Shown here: positions 37,389 to 46,987 of the stretch, one piece after another | Numbering within the stretch: the first letter of the stretch is position 1 | Layout of the letters: each line of letters starts with the position of its first letter | Assembly: GCA_963700495.1 (NCBI GenBank) | Contig: CAVOXT010000001.1 | Span: 992,001 to 1,056,000, forward strand | Source: JACCTU01 sp963700495 | Lineage (GTDB): Bacteria; Actinomycetota; Thermoleophilia; Gaiellales; Gaiellaceae | Reading direction: 5' to 3' | DNA: 64,000 nt | Notes under the pieces: model-generated | Database searches by the model: none | Seen by the model: the letters and a program-made list of their open reading frames with translations, nothing else | Told to the model about the DNA's origin: nothing | Position numbers and translations under genes: made by a program

Positions 37389-38508
37389 CCTGCTCGAGCG
37401 GGCGCTCGAGGAGCACGGGCTCCCGAGCATCTCGGCTGCCGCGTTCGAGGACGGTGAGCTCTCGGAGGCGCGCACGCTCGGCGACGCGCGGCCGGACACG
37501 CAGTACCGGATCGCCTCGGTGACGAAGACGTTCGTGGCCGCGGCGCTGCTCGAGCTGGGCGTCGACCTCCACGCGCCGCTGACGCGTTTCGGCACGCCTG
37601 CGCAACTCCTCTCGCACACCTCCGGGCTTCAACGTGAGCTGCCGGGCGACGCGTGGGGAACGCTCGAGTTTCCCGAGCGCGAGCAGATCGTCGAGTCGCT
37701 CGACTTGGCGGAGATCGTGCTCCCGCCGGGGCGCTTCCACTACTCGAACCTCGGCTACTTCGTGCTCGGCGAGCTGATCCGCGAGCGCGCGGGCAAGCCG
37801 TTCGAGGACGCGATCAGCGAGCTCCTGCTCGAGCCGCTCGAGCTGCACCGCACGACGTGGGCGCCCGAGGAGCCCTATGCGCGCGGCTTCTTTCGCGGAC
37901 GCGCCGAGCTGCCGCTTGACAGCCGCGGCGCGCAGGCCTCGGGCGGTCTCTGGAGCACCGGCGGCGACCTCGCGCGCTGGGGCGCGCGCCTCCTCGAGCT
38001 CGACGAGTTGCACCGCGTCTACGCACACGCGGGCTGGGACGAGGCGTGGGGGCTGGGCGTTACCGGCATGCGCGTCGAGGGCCGCGAGCTCTGGGGCCAC
38101 GAGGGCGCCGGCGTCGGCTATCGGGCGGCACTGCTCTACGACCGCGAGGCGCGGGCGGGGGCGGCCGTCCTGACGAACGCGACGCAGCCCGCGGGCTTGC
38201 GGGAGCTCACGGCGTCGCTGGTTCCGCAGCGGCCGGCCCGGCGGCCGCCCGACGTCGACGCGCCGCGCGAAGTCACGGGGATCCTCGGCTCGTGGTGGTC
38301 GGAAGGCGTGGAGCACGTCTTCCGCTGGACGGGGTTCCTCGAGACGGGCGACGCCCGCTTCGTCCAGCTGAGGGACGACGTCTTCCGGAGTACACGCGGC
38401 CGCGAGGAGGGCGAGCTGCTCCGCGTCGAGCGCGACGCTGCTGGCACGGTCGTACGCCTCTGGTGGGCGGGCTACCCCTTCAGCCGCGAACGCGGTTTCA
38501 CTTACTGA
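37375..38508 (+). CDS. Serine hydrolase, class C beta-lactamase family
   Basis: A 377-residue protein with the beta-lactamase/D-Ala carboxypeptidase fold. The nucleophile motif SVTK is at 48-51, YSN lies in RFHYSNLGYFVLGELI, and an HxG-type third motif reads WGHEGAGVGYRAAL. A C-terminal beta domain follows from about residue 290. There is no signal peptide, so it is probably a cytoplasmic esterase or peptidase rather than a resistance enzyme. It starts at a TTG (37375) inside the ltaE 3' end and is convergent with the M16-like gene. Confidence 0.86.
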   Translation: MSKPDLLERALEEHGLPSISAAAFEDGELSEARTLGDARPDTQYRIASVTKTFVAAALLELGVDLHAPLTRFGTPAQLLSHTSGLQRELPGDAWGTLEFPEREQIVESLDLAEIVLPPGRFHYSNLGYFVLGELIRERAGKPFEDAISELLLEPLELHRTTWAPEEPYARGFFRGRAELPLDSRGAQASGGLWSTGGDLARWGARLLELDELHRVYAHAGWDEAWGLGVTGMRVEGRELWGHEGAGVGYRAALLYDREARAGAAVLTNATQPAGLRELTASLVPQRPARRPPDVDAPREVTGILGSWWSEGVEHVFRWTGFLETGDARFVQLRDDVFRSTRGREEGELLRVERDAAGTVVRLWWAGYPFSRERGFTY

Positions 38509-39047
38509 GCACGCAGAAGGGCAGCGAGCTCGTCGAGCTTCCGGGGGAGCACCTCGCTCAGGCCGCTCTCGTAGCGCAGCTGGCGGCGGAAGACGCCGGT
38601 GTCCGATCCCGGTCGCGACCGTGAGCTCCGTGCTCCGCTCGGCGAGACAGATGAGCGCGACGTAGTCGGCGCCGCGGTCTTCGTCCACGCACGGAAACGG
38701 GAGATACGCGATCGGGGCCGGCTCAGGCGGCGGCTTCCTCGTTCCGCTCGGCAGCGCCAGCCGCAGGGTTCACGGCCGCTTGCCGCGAGCACCGTCTCGC
38801 GGGGGCCGGTCGCATAGAAGACCGTCAACGACGGTTCGACTGTTGCGTTCGCCTCGAGCGCGTGCGCGTCGTCGATCGGCATCGCGAGGTGCTCGATCAG
38901 GTGCGTGAGCCCGGACCGCAGGAGCGTCTCGTCTGCCCGGCCGACACGGAACGCGAGCGTCGCCGTGAACGGTCCGTCGATCGCGGCGTAGTAGGTCGGC
39001 ACACCGTCGAGGACGGTCCGCCGCGGCGTGATCAGCCGCTTCCGCAC
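38502..39047 (-). pseudogene. Short M16-like metalloprotease remnant (two frame breaks)
   Basis: The N-terminal part looks like an M16 (pitrilysin/insulinase) domain: TATLAFRVGRADETLLRSGLTHLIEHLAM contains the inverted zinc motif HxxEH (HLIEH). Near 38765 the frame shifts (LRLALPSGTRKPPPEP, then DYVALICLAERSTELTVATGIG), and near 38605 it returns to end with RRQLRYESGLSEVLPRKLDE, similar to the LRxELGL motif of the domain end. Even with breaks mended it is only about 180 residues against 400 or more for the family, and most of the domain core is missing. It may be a decayed copy or a compact relative. Confidence 0.5.
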
Positions 39048-39073
39048 GGCGGCGGAACCCTACCGAGCGCGCG

Positions 39074-41630
39074 CTACTCGTACTGAAGCGCCTCGAGCAC
39101 GTTCAGGCGCGAGGCTCGGCGAGCCGGGAAGATCGCCGCGATGATCCCGACGAAGATCGCCGCGAGCGCGAAGATGATCAGCGACCCGACGGGAAGCGTG
39201 AACTCGATGAAGTCCACGCGGGACACGAGCAGTGCGCCGAAGATGATCCCGAGCGTCATCCCCAGCACGGCGCCGATCAGCGCCGTGACGACGCTCTCGT
39301 GGCGGATCATCCTCCGCACCTGGCGTCGGGTCATGCCGATCGCGCGCAGCATCCCGAGCTCGCGCGTCCGTTCGAACACGGTCAGCACGAGCGTGTTGAC
39401 GATCCCGAAGAGGCTCACGACGATCGAGAGCGCCAGCAGGACGTAGAGGATGTTGAGAATGCTGTTCAGTCCCGCCGCCTGGTTCTTCTTGAACTCCTCG
39501 CCGTCGGCGACCTTCGCGTTCGGGAACGAGTTGAGCGCCAGCGCGAGCGCGGCCTCGTTCTCGTCGGTCACCCCGCCGGCCATCGTCACGAACGAGTAGA
39601 GGTTTTCCGGGTTCTCGTAGTGACTGTCGAACACGTCGCTCGAGATGGTCACGACGCCGAACGGTGAGCCGCCGGCCGGAGCGTCGAAGATGCCCCGCAC
39701 CCGGAAGCGGAGCCGCTCGCCGCTCGGCGTCAGGATCTCGACCGGCGAGCCCAGCTTCAGGTTGTGGTCCTTCGCGTAGCCGTCCTCGACGAACGCGCCG
39801 TCGTCCCCCAACTCTCGGAAGACGGCGGGCGAGCCCTGCACCCAGTCGAGCGAAATCACGTCGCCGAGGTTCGGTGTGACCGCGGTGAGGAACTCGGTGT
39901 CGCCGAAGATCTGCGCCTCGCCGGCGCGCACGCTTCCGACCGACTCGACACCCGGGGCGCTCGCCGCCGCGCGCGACGCCGCGATCGGGATCGGCGAGAA
40001 GTTGTTCTGGGCCGTGATCGCGTAGAACTCGCCGCGGGAGAGGTTGTCGACCGCCTCGTTGAACGTGGTGCGGATCCCCGCGCCGAGCACGGCGACGAGC
40101 GTGACGAGCGCGAGCCCGATCATGAGTGCGGCGGCGGTCGAGGCGGTGCGGCTCGGGTTGCGCTTCGCGTTGCCTCGGGCGAGGTCGCCGGGCACCCCGC
40201 CGAACCTCGCCGACGGCCAGCCGAGTGCCGTCGCGAGCGCGGGCACGAGCTTCGAAGCGAAGAGCGAGACTCCCAGGAAGACGAGCATCGCGCCCACGCC
40301 CATGAACACGAGGATCTCGGTCGTGCTGAGCCCATCGCCGAAGAGGCCGTAGGCGATGGACGCAAAGCCGGCGGCGGCGAGCAGCACGGTCCCGACCGTC
40401 CGCAGCCGCGCGAACCGGCTCGGCGGCAGCTCGGCCCCCTCGCGGACCGCGGCGATCGGAGGGACGCGCGTCGCTCGCACGGCCGGCCGCAGGCTTGCGA
40501 GCAGCGTCACGAGGATCCCGACGACGAGTGAGACCACGATCGTCCGGGTCAGGAGCACGAGGCCGGTGTTCGGAAGCGTGAAGCCGACCGCGTCGAAGAG
40601 CCAGAAGAGCAGCTTCGCGAGCGCGAGGCCGAGGAAGAGCCCGATCACCGAGGAGATGACGCCGACGATCAGCGCCTCGAGCACGATCGCCCGGAGCACC
40701 TGCCGGCGCGAAGCGCCGAGCGTCCGCAGCGTCGCGATCTCACGTGTGCGCTGCGCGATCGTGATCGAGAGCGAGTTGGCGATCACGAACGCCCCGACGA
40801 AGAGGGCGACCCCACCGAACGCGAGCAAGAAGCCTTGGAGGAAGGAGATGAACTCGTCCGTGCCCTGAGAATCCTCCTTCGCCTGCGCCGCACTGCTCCG
40901 GACCTGGGTCCCCGGGGGCAGGATCTGCTCCACGTCGCTCACCAACTGCGCGTCAGAGACGCCGGGCTTCGCGGCGACCGCGATCTCGTCGAGCTTTCCC
41001 TCCTTGTCGAACAGGCTCTGCGCCGTCGCGAGGTCGAAGCCCGCGAGCGTCGCTCCGCCGATCGTGTCGACCGACCCGAACTTGACGAACCCGGAGATGC
41101 GGAGCTGCTCGACGGGACCCTGGGCCTGGATGCCGATCGTGTCGCCGATCTCGAAGCCCTCCTTGTCGGCAGTCGCCTGGTCGATCACGACCTCGTCTGG
41201 ACGCGGCCAGCCTCCTGCGATGAGCGTCAGCGGGTTGAAGCGCGTGTTCTCCGGGTCGATGCTGAAGCCGAGGTTGGGCGCGCCCCCGTACACGATCGCC
41301 TTGCCGTCCTTGCCGATCATCTGCGCCACGCCGAACACGCTGCCCTCCGCGGCCTCCACGGACGGGAGCGCCTGGACCTCCGGCACCAGCGACTCGGCGA
41401 ACGGCGGCGGCATGAATCCGCTGTCGGAGCTAGGCGAACGCCGACTTCCCTGTGACCACCGCGTTCGACCCCTTGCGGGAGTCGGTGAAGATGCGGTCGA
41501 ACGCCTGGTCGATCGAGTCGGTCAGGACGTACGTGCCGCTGACCATCGCGACGCCGAGCACGATCGCGATTGCCGTCAGCGCCGTGCGGAGCTTGCGCGC
41601 CCACAGCGCACGCGCGGCGAACCCGATCAC
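39074..41630 (-). CDS. ABC exporter permease, MacB/FtsX type, duplicated (frame broken near 41432)
   Basis: A permease of about 850 residues with two FtsX cores. The first membrane helix (LRTALTAIAIVLGVAMVSGTYVL) lies in the leading 66 codons. There an extra T near 41432 makes a false TAG; skipping it gives AFASSDSGFMPPPFAE and the long frame to 39074. It has large extracytoplasmic domains and four-helix clusters around ITIAQRTREIATLRTLGASRRQV and VFERTRELGMLRAIGMTRRQV, the two coupling regions. The GTG at 41630 overlaps the ATPase stop (GTGA). Lipoprotein, peptide or drug export is possible. Confidence 0.9.
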
Positions 41631-42364
41631 AGGTGGCTGATCTCCTCCATCGCCGTCGTGATCTCGTGCGGCGTCGCGCCCTTTGCCTCGCGGACGATCT
41701 CGCCGTCTGCGAGGAAGAGCACGCGGTCCGCGATCCCCGCCGCACGCGATTCGTGCGTGACCATGACGACCGTCTGGCCGACCGCGTCGACCGAGCTCCG
41801 GATCAGCTCGAGGATCTCGCCGCCCGTCGAAGAGTCGAGGTTGCCCGTCGGCTCATCCGCGAACAGCACCGTCGGTCGCGAGATCAGCGCCCGTGCGATA
41901 GCGACGCGCTGCTGCTGGCCGCCCGAGAGCTCCGAGGGGCGGTGGGTGAGGCGGTCGGCCAGGCCGACCTGCTCGACGACGTCGTCGAACCACTCGGGCT
42001 CCGACTTCACGCCGGCGAGCTTCAGCGGCAACATGATGTTCTCCTTTGCCGTGAGCGTCGGCAGCAGGTTGAAGAACTGGAAGACGAAGCCGATGTGCTC
42101 GCGGCGGAGCTTCGTCAGGTCGTTGTCGCCGAGGGTCGTGAGGTCCGTGCCCGAAACCGTCACCGTGCCGTCGGTCGGCTTGTCGAGCCCGGCGAGGATG
42201 TGCATCAGCGTCGACTTGCCGGAGCCCGACGGGCCCATCACCGCCGTGAGCTTGCCACCGGCGATGTCGACGGAGACACCTCGCAGGGCGTGGACGGCCG
42301 TGTCGCCCTCGCCGTAGACGCGCGTCAGCTCTTTCGCGCTCACCACGGCGCCGTCGGTGCTCAC
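41627..42364 (-). CDS. ABC exporter ATPase, MacB/LolD type
   Basis: A 245-residue ATPase partner of the FtsX-type permease. Walker A (GPSGSGKST), Q-loop (FVFQFFNLLPTLTAKEN), signature (LSGGQQQRVAIARAL), Walker B (TVLFADEPTGNLDS) and H-loop (VTHE) are intact; the NLLPTLTAxEN segment is typical of the MacB/LolD/SalX group. It begins with GTG and is the first gene of a two-gene exporter operon, with ten bases between its start and the upstream antiporter gene's end. Confidence 0.95.
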   Translation of the reverse strand: MSTDGAVVSAKELTRVYGEGDTAVHALRGVSVDIAGGKLTAVMGPSGSGKSTLMHILAGLDKPTDGTVTVSGTDLTTLGDNDLTKLRREHIGFVFQFFNLLPTLTAKENIMLPLKLAGVKSEPEWFDDVVEQVGLADRLTHRPSELSGGQQQRVAIARALISRPTVLFADEPTGNLDSSTGGEILELIRSSVDAVGQTVVMVTHESRAAGIADRVLFLADGEIVREAKGATPHEITTAMEEISHL

Positions 42365-42374
42365 GCGGGTCAGG

Positions 42375-43415
42375 CTACCTATCGCCTGCCGCGTAGAACG
42401 CGGTTGCCGCGCCGACGTAGGTGACGATTAGGAGAACACCCTTCTGACGGCTCGACTGCCCGTTCGCCAGCAGGGCGGCCGTGACGGCCGTGGAGATCGC
42501 GAGCACGCTGATCTCGACGGGGCGAAACGACAGCGCCAGCGGATCGATCAGCCAGGAGAGCAGCACCACCGCCGGGATCAGGAAGACGGCGACCTGCGCG
42601 CTGGACGCGAGCGCGATCTCGGCCGCGAGCTTGATCTTCCCGCGGGCCGCCACGACCACGGCACCGCCGTGCTCGGCGGCGTTGCCGACGATCGCGACGA
42701 TCACGGCAGCGACGAAGAACTCGGGCAGCCCTGCGTTGTCGGCGAACTCGGTGATCGAGCCGACGAGGATCTCGGCGATGACCGCGGTGACGACGGTCGC
42801 CGCAGCGAGGACGCCGATCGAGACGGAGAGGGACCACGCCTGCATCTCCTCGGGCTCGTCCGCGACGTGCATCAAGCGGTGCCGCCGGAGCGAGTACGCC
42901 GTCACAACCAGATAGACGACGAGGAGCACAACCGACGGGAACACAGACAGCACTGCAAGCGAGTGCCGTTCGGGGTCGCCGTGCCAGCCGGGTATCGCCG
43001 GAATCAGGAACAGAAGGATCGCCAGTGCGACGAGCCCGATCGAGAGGAACGAGGACGCGCGGTCGAGCGCTCCGCGGCCGCCGAAGAGGAGCGAGAACCC
43101 GAGGACGAGCAGCAGGTTGCCGACGACGCTCCCCGTGAGTGATCCGCGCACGACCTCGAAGAGCCCGTCGGAAATCGCAAACAGGGCGATGATCAGCTCG
43201 GGCGCGTTGCCGAAGGTCGCGTTGAGGAAGCCGCCGATCCCGGAACCGGTGTGGTGTGCGGCGTGCTCGGTCGCTTCGCCGATCAGCCAGGCGAGCGGGA
43301 CGAGGCTGATCGCCGCGAGCACGAAGTCGACCGTCGAGCCCGGGTGGAGGAAGAAGTGGACCGCGATCGTGATCGGCGCCAGGGACAGCGACGCCCAGAG
43401 GATGCGCTTCGCCAC
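42375..43415 (-). CDS. Calcium/cation:proton antiporter (CaCA superfamily, Cax type)
   Basis: A 346-residue protein with about eleven membrane helices and the two inverted alpha repeats of CAX exchangers: GEATEHAAHHTGSGIGGFLNATFGNAPELIIALFA and, in the second half, AAVIVAIVGNAAEHGGAVVVA. The GNAPE and GNAAEH cores with their acidic residues form the cation site. It extrudes Ca2+ (or a similar ion) in exchange for protons across the inner membrane. The GTG start is 23 bases from the divergent HAD gene. The frame is intact. Confidence 0.93.
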   Translation of the reverse strand: MAKRILWASLSLAPITIAVHFFLHPGSTVDFVLAAISLVPLAWLIGEATEHAAHHTGSGIGGFLNATFGNAPELIIALFAISDGLFEVVRGSLTGSVVGNLLLVLGFSLLFGGRGALDRASSFLSIGLVALAILLFLIPAIPGWHGDPERHSLAVLSVFPSVVLLVVYLVVTAYSLRRHRLMHVADEPEEMQAWSLSVSIGVLAAATVVTAVIAEILVGSITEFADNAGLPEFFVAAVIVAIVGNAAEHGGAVVVAARGKIKLAAEIALASSAQVAVFLIPAVVLLSWLIDPLALSFRPVEISVLAISTAVTAALLANGQSSRQKGVLLIVTYVGAATAFYAAGDR

Positions 43416-43438
43416 GGGCCCAGTACGTTACTGCCGGG

Positions 43439-44149
43439 ATGGTGGAGGCCGTGCTGTTCGACTGGGGCGACACGCTCATGCAGTGGGACTGGGACGAGGA
43501 GCTGCTCGTCGCCGGCCACCGCGCTGGGCTTGCCGCGATCGGCCGCGAGGACGCGGAGATCACCGAGCACTTCCGCGAGCACTACCTGCCGCTCTTCTGG
43601 GCGCCCGGGACGCTCGAGGAGCTCGAGTACCCACCCCTCGTCCGCAAGCTGCTCGCCGACGCCGGGATCGACGCCAGCGACGCCGAGCTCGAGCGCTTCC
43701 TCGAGGCAGAGCACAGTGCCTGGACGCCCGCGCGCCGGCTCGGCTCGACCACGCACGCACTCCTCGAGTCGCTGCGGAATCGCGGGCTCAAGCTCGGGCT
43801 CGTCTCCAACGCCTTCGACCCGCCGGCGCTCTTGCACCGCGACCTCGCGGACGCAGGGATCGCCGAGCGGATCGACTACGCCGTGTTCTCGTCAGAGGTC
43901 GGCACCCGTAAGCCTCACGCCGAGATCTTCCGGCGCGCGCTCGCGGCACTCGGAGTCGAGGCCGAGCGCACGCTCTTCGTCGGCGACCGGCTCTACGAGG
44001 ACGTCCGGGGCGCGGGCGAGCTCGGGATGACCACCGTCCAGGCGCTCTGGTTCCGCGCGGACGAGCACCCCGACGGCGGCGAGCCCGACTTCCAGGCCTT
44101 CACCCAGATGGACGTCCTGAACGTCGTCCGGAGGCTCACCGGTGAGTGA
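43439..44149 (+). CDS. HAD-superfamily hydrolase
   Basis: A 236-residue HAD phosphatase-like protein with the helical cap inserted after motif I. Motif I reads FDWGDTL: the nucleophile Asp8 is present, but the DxD acid/base position is Gly10, a variant found in some HAD subgroups. Motif II (LVSNAF), motif III Lys (GTRKPHAEIF) and motif IV (LFVGDRLYEDVRGA) are intact. The substrate is unknown. It is divergent from the cation antiporter with 23 bases between starts. Confidence 0.88.
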   Translation: MVEAVLFDWGDTLMQWDWDEELLVAGHRAGLAAIGREDAEITEHFREHYLPLFWAPGTLEELEYPPLVRKLLADAGIDASDAELERFLEAEHSAWTPARRLGSTTHALLESLRNRGLKLGLVSNAFDPPALLHRDLADAGIAERIDYAVFSSEVGTRKPHAEIFRRALAALGVEAERTLFVGDRLYEDVRGAGELGMTTVQALWFRADEHPDGGEPDFQAFTQMDVLNVVRRLTGE

Positions 44150-44193
44150 CGACTCACCGGCGCACTACTCTCGCGCAGCCCGTCTGTCAAGTC

Positions 44194-44222
44194 TTGCGCA
44201 GCCTGCGTGACGTGCCGACAAT
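44194..44222 (+). promoter_or_regulatory. Possible promoter of the Cys-rich protein gene
   Basis: TTGCGC (44194-44199), a 17-base spacer and GACAAT (44217-44222) end eight bases before the ATG at 44231. If used, the mRNA would be leaderless, which is common in actinobacteria and consistent with the absence of a ribosome site. Confidence 0.4.
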
Positions 44223-44230
44223 CTGGGGCA

Positions 44231-44641
44231 ATGGCATACGTCGAGCAACCGACGGGAACCCTGCCTCTGAGGCCGCAGGACGAGGTCGAGTGCCGGCGGT
44301 GCGAGGTGCACTGCGACAAGGTCGTCCACCCGGGAGCGTGCATCGCGAAGGCCTGCCCCTTCGTCTACGCCTACGAGGCGCACGGCCACACGTACATCGG
44401 CTGCATGCAGAAGGTGTACACGGTCGAGATCGACCTCGACCTGCTCGAGGCGGCCGAGCAGCACGGGGGCTTCGGCGCGGTCCGGGCGATGAAGCAGCCG
44501 CTGCCGATGTGCCACACCGAGGTCGAGAGCACGTACGAGAGCCGAGGGAACGAACTCGGCTGCGTCAACCCGGAGTTCTTCGAGCTGCCCGACGGGCAGC
44601 CGAACTTCCGGATCTTCGCCCGCATCAGCCCGAACGCCTAG
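44231..44641 (+). CDS. Cys-rich protein of unknown function
   Basis: A 136-residue soluble protein with eight cysteines: CxxCxxxC at 21-24-28, Cys37 and Cys42 (GACIAKACPFVYAY), Cys58 (YIGCMQKV), Cys94 (PLPMCHTEVE) and Cys111 (LGCVNPEFFE). Spacing suggests one or two zinc sites or an iron-sulfur site. The rest has a mixed alpha/beta look (VEIDLDLLEAAEQHGGFGAVRAM). I do not recognise a described family. It is a single gene with its own likely promoter. Its stop codon lies in the left arm of the palindromic element that follows. Confidence 0.75.
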   Translation: MAYVEQPTGTLPLRPQDEVECRRCEVHCDKVVHPGACIAKACPFVYAYEAHGHTYIGCMQKVYTVEIDLDLLEAAEQHGGFGAVRAMKQPLPMCHTEVESTYESRGNELGCVNPEFFELPDGQPNFRIFARISPNA

Positions 44642-44861
44642 ATGGTTGATGCCACGATCTCGCGCGTCCGGCTGCGCGGTCTGGCGCGTCTGGGCCGCAC
44701 TCGCCGCAGTCGGGCCGCCTAGCGGCGACCCGCCCGCGTCGTGTGCTTCACGCCGTCAGGCCGCCACCGATGCTGCCAGCATCGGCGACGTCCTGCCGCC
44801 GCGCCCCAGAGCGGCCAGCCCGCGCCCCGGAACGAACGATCTCATGGCATCAACCATCTAG
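44638..44861. mobile_element. 224-bp MITE-like palindromic element with perfect 17-bp terminal inverted repeats
   Basis: The ends are CTAGATGGTTGATGCCA (44638-44654) and its exact reverse complement (44845-44861). Inside, the next 35-40 bases of each arm also pair imperfectly, and the interior contains further hairpins such as CCGATGCT-GCC-AGCATCGG (44766-44784). There is no convincing gene. The TAG stops of the Cys-rich gene (plus) and the M28 gene (minus) both lie within the terminal repeats. CGC flanks both ends, possibly a short target duplication but uninformative in GC-rich DNA. It is either a nonautonomous transposable element or a large bidirectional terminator. Confidence 0.65.
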
Positions 44862-46114
44862 CGCGGCTCGAGCATCGCGACTCCGTGGGCGGCAGCGTCC
44901 GCCAGCTCGTCGAGAGCCCGCTCGTTCACGTTCGGCACGCGGTCGCAGGACCGGTGGTAGCACGGGTCACCGCCGCTGAAGAGTCCTCCGACCTTGATCC
45001 CCGCCGCCTCGAACGGCGCGTGGTCCGAGCGGCCGCTGATGTCGATCGTCTCCGCGACGAGCCCACGCGCCGCGAAGTAGCGCTCGAAGATCTGTGCGAA
45101 GGGACCGCGGTAGACGCCGCGTGTGTACCGCTGGGCTCCGAGCATGTCGAAGTTCAGGTAGCCGACGACGCCGCGCCGGTTTGCGGCGACCTTGACGTAT
45201 GCGCGCGAGCCGTGCAGGCCGGACTCCTCGGCTCCCCAGAAGCCGAACCGCACCTGGTGTCGCGGCTCGAGCCGCTGCAGTGCCTTCGCGAGCTCGAGCA
45301 GCGCGGCGACGCCCGAACCGTTGTCGTCGATCCCCGGGCCTGCGGTGACCGAGTCGAGGTGGCCGCCGACGACGAGCGTCGCGTTGCGACGAGCTACGGG
45401 CGCATCCGCGATGACGTTCTGAACTGTCGTTCGAACGATCCGCGTGCGTAGCTCGAGCTCGACGGTTGCGCCGGCCAGCGACCGGCCGACCGCCTGCGTC
45501 ACCGCAACGACCGGGATCCTGAGGCCGGGTTCGACAAGCGTCCCGTCGAGCGGCCCCGGCTCGTTGTTGAACACGATCGCGGCGATTGCTCCCGCGCGCG
45601 CTGCGTTCGCTGCCTTGACTGCGAAGAAGCAGTCGCCGCGGCGGATCAGCGCGATCTTTCCGCGAACGCCGTCGAAGTCGGACGCCTGACAACCGTCTCC
45701 GGCCGCGACGACAGTTCCGGTCACCTTCCCGCCCGGTGAGTACTCGAACGCCTCGACGACGAGGTCGCGCGCGACGGGCGTGAGCTGCCGTCCGCGCTCG
45801 AGCTCCTCGACATACCGGCGTACGGGAACGGCTGCAGGCGCACGCGCAGGCCCGCGCGCTCGAGCGTCGTGCGCACGTACCGGACCGATGCGGCGTACCC
45901 GGATGTCCCGGCGGCGCGGTGGCCGGCGTTCGCGTCGGCGATCCGCTGGAGCGCCAGAAGGTGCGTGTGCATGCCGGCGAGGGTCACCGTCTTGCGCAGG
46001 TCGATCGAGAGCCGCTCGCGGGAGCGGCGCTCGGCGCCCGCGGAGCCGGCGACGCCGCAGCCCGCCGCGATCACGCAAGAGGGCCAAGGCGGCCGACGCG
46101 AGCGCGCGCATCAC
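44858..46114 (-). CDS. M28-family zinc aminopeptidase, lipoprotein (two frame breaks)
   Basis: An extracytoplasmic peptidase with an N-terminal lipoprotein signal that becomes clear after a one-base shift near 46075 (RALASAALALL then VIAAGCGVAG; lipobox AAGC). A second shift near 45830 rejoins the main frame. A PA domain (residues about 120-210; GKIALIRRGDCFFAVKAANAARAGA) precedes the M28 core, with zinc ligands in GGHLDS and GIDDNGSG, and the catalytic Glu in WGAEESGLHGS. It probably releases N-terminal amino acids from peptides outside the membrane. Its start overlaps the endonuclease IV stop (TGATG); its stop lies in the palindromic element. Confidence 0.88.
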   Translation of the reverse strand: MMRALASAALALLRDRGGLRRRRLRGRRAPLPRAALDRPAQDGDPRRHAHAPSGAPADRRRERRPPRRRDIRVRRIGPVRAHDARARGPARAPAAVPVRRYVEELERGRQLTPVARDLVVEAFEYSPGGKVTGTVVAAGDGCQASDFDGVRGKIALIRRGDCFFAVKAANAARAGAIAAIVFNNEPGPLDGTLVEPGLRIPVVAVTQAVGRSLAGATVELELRTRIVRTTVQNVIADAPVARRNATLVVGGHLDSVTAGPGIDDNGSGVAALLELAKALQRLEPRHQVRFGFWGAEESGLHGSRAYVKVAANRRGVVGYLNFDMLGAQRYTRGVYRGPFAQIFERYFAARGLVAETIDISGRSDHAPFEAAGIKVGGLFSGGDPCYHRSCDRVPNVNERALDELADAAAHGVAMLEPR

Positions 46115-46987
46115 CCTCTACGACGTCGCGCTCGTCCCTTCGTTTGCGTCCAGCGGGCGTGCAGCTCGCGGGTCTTGCGGATCTCGTCGGTGTTCGGGCC
46201 GTGGTCGTCGGGCCCCGGCACCTCGAGGATCGCGGGGAGCGCCCTGCACATCTGGGTGCGCCAGGAACGCGCCGAGCCCTTCGCCCATCAGGCCCTCGCC
46301 GATGTTGTCGTGCCGGTCGCGGTTCGACCCGAGGGGTGTCTTGCTGTCGTTCACGTGCAGGCAGCGCAGGCGGTCGAGCCCCATCGCGCCGTCGAGCTCT
46401 TTCAGGACCGCCTTGACCGCGGCCGGGTCGGTGACGTCGTAGCCCGAGGCGTAGAGGTGGCACGAGTCGAGGCAGACACCGAGGCGGGGGTGGCGGTCGA
46501 GCCGCTCGAAGAGCGTCGTGAGCTCCTCGAGCGAGCGCCCGATCGTCCCGCCGGCGCCTGCCGAGTTCTCCATCAGCAGCCACGTGCGCTCGGAGCACAG
46601 CTCGAGCACCTGCGCCATCGCCGGGAGGACCCGCTCGAGCCCGTGCTCGAAGCCGGACCCGAGGTGCGAGCCGACGTGGAACACGACGCCGTCCGCCTCG
46701 ATCGCCGACGCGACCTCCATCGTGCTCCGCATCGCCGCCTTGCTCTTCTCGTAGACCTCGTCGTTCGGAGCGGCGAGGTTGACGAGGTAGATCGCGTGGC
46801 AGAGCACCGCTTCGATGCCGGACTCCACGCGCTGCGCACGGAATCGCTCGTACAGCTCGGGATCGGGCGCAGGCGGGCGCCACGTGCGCGGGCTCTGGGT
46901 GAAGAGCTGCACCGCATCGGCGCCGATCTCCGCGGCCTTGTCGAGCGCCCCCTTGACGCCTCCCCCGCAGTGCGCTCCGATCAGCAT
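46111..46987 (-). CDS. nfo: Endonuclease IV (frame broken near 46235)
   Basis: This zinc-dependent AP endonuclease incises DNA 5' to abasic sites. The TIM-barrel motifs are visible: IGAHCGGG start, QLFTQSPRTW, CHAIYLVNLAAP, LLMENSAGAGGTIG, GVCLDSCHLYASGYD and HVNDSKTPLGSNRDRHDNIGEG, covering the metal-binding His, Glu and Asp residues. Near 46235 an extra G shifts the frame; the other frame gives LPAILEVPGPDDHGPNTDEI and ends at 46111-46113. It starts one base into the stop of an AlkZ-like glycosylase gene (TGATG), which makes a base-excision repair pair. Confidence 0.93.

Noticed and set aside
44646..44861. A 71-codon frame inside the palindromic element
   Set aside because: The composition is that of structured GC-rich DNA, and the frame ends in the terminal repeat. 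No ribosome site or recognisable motif is present.
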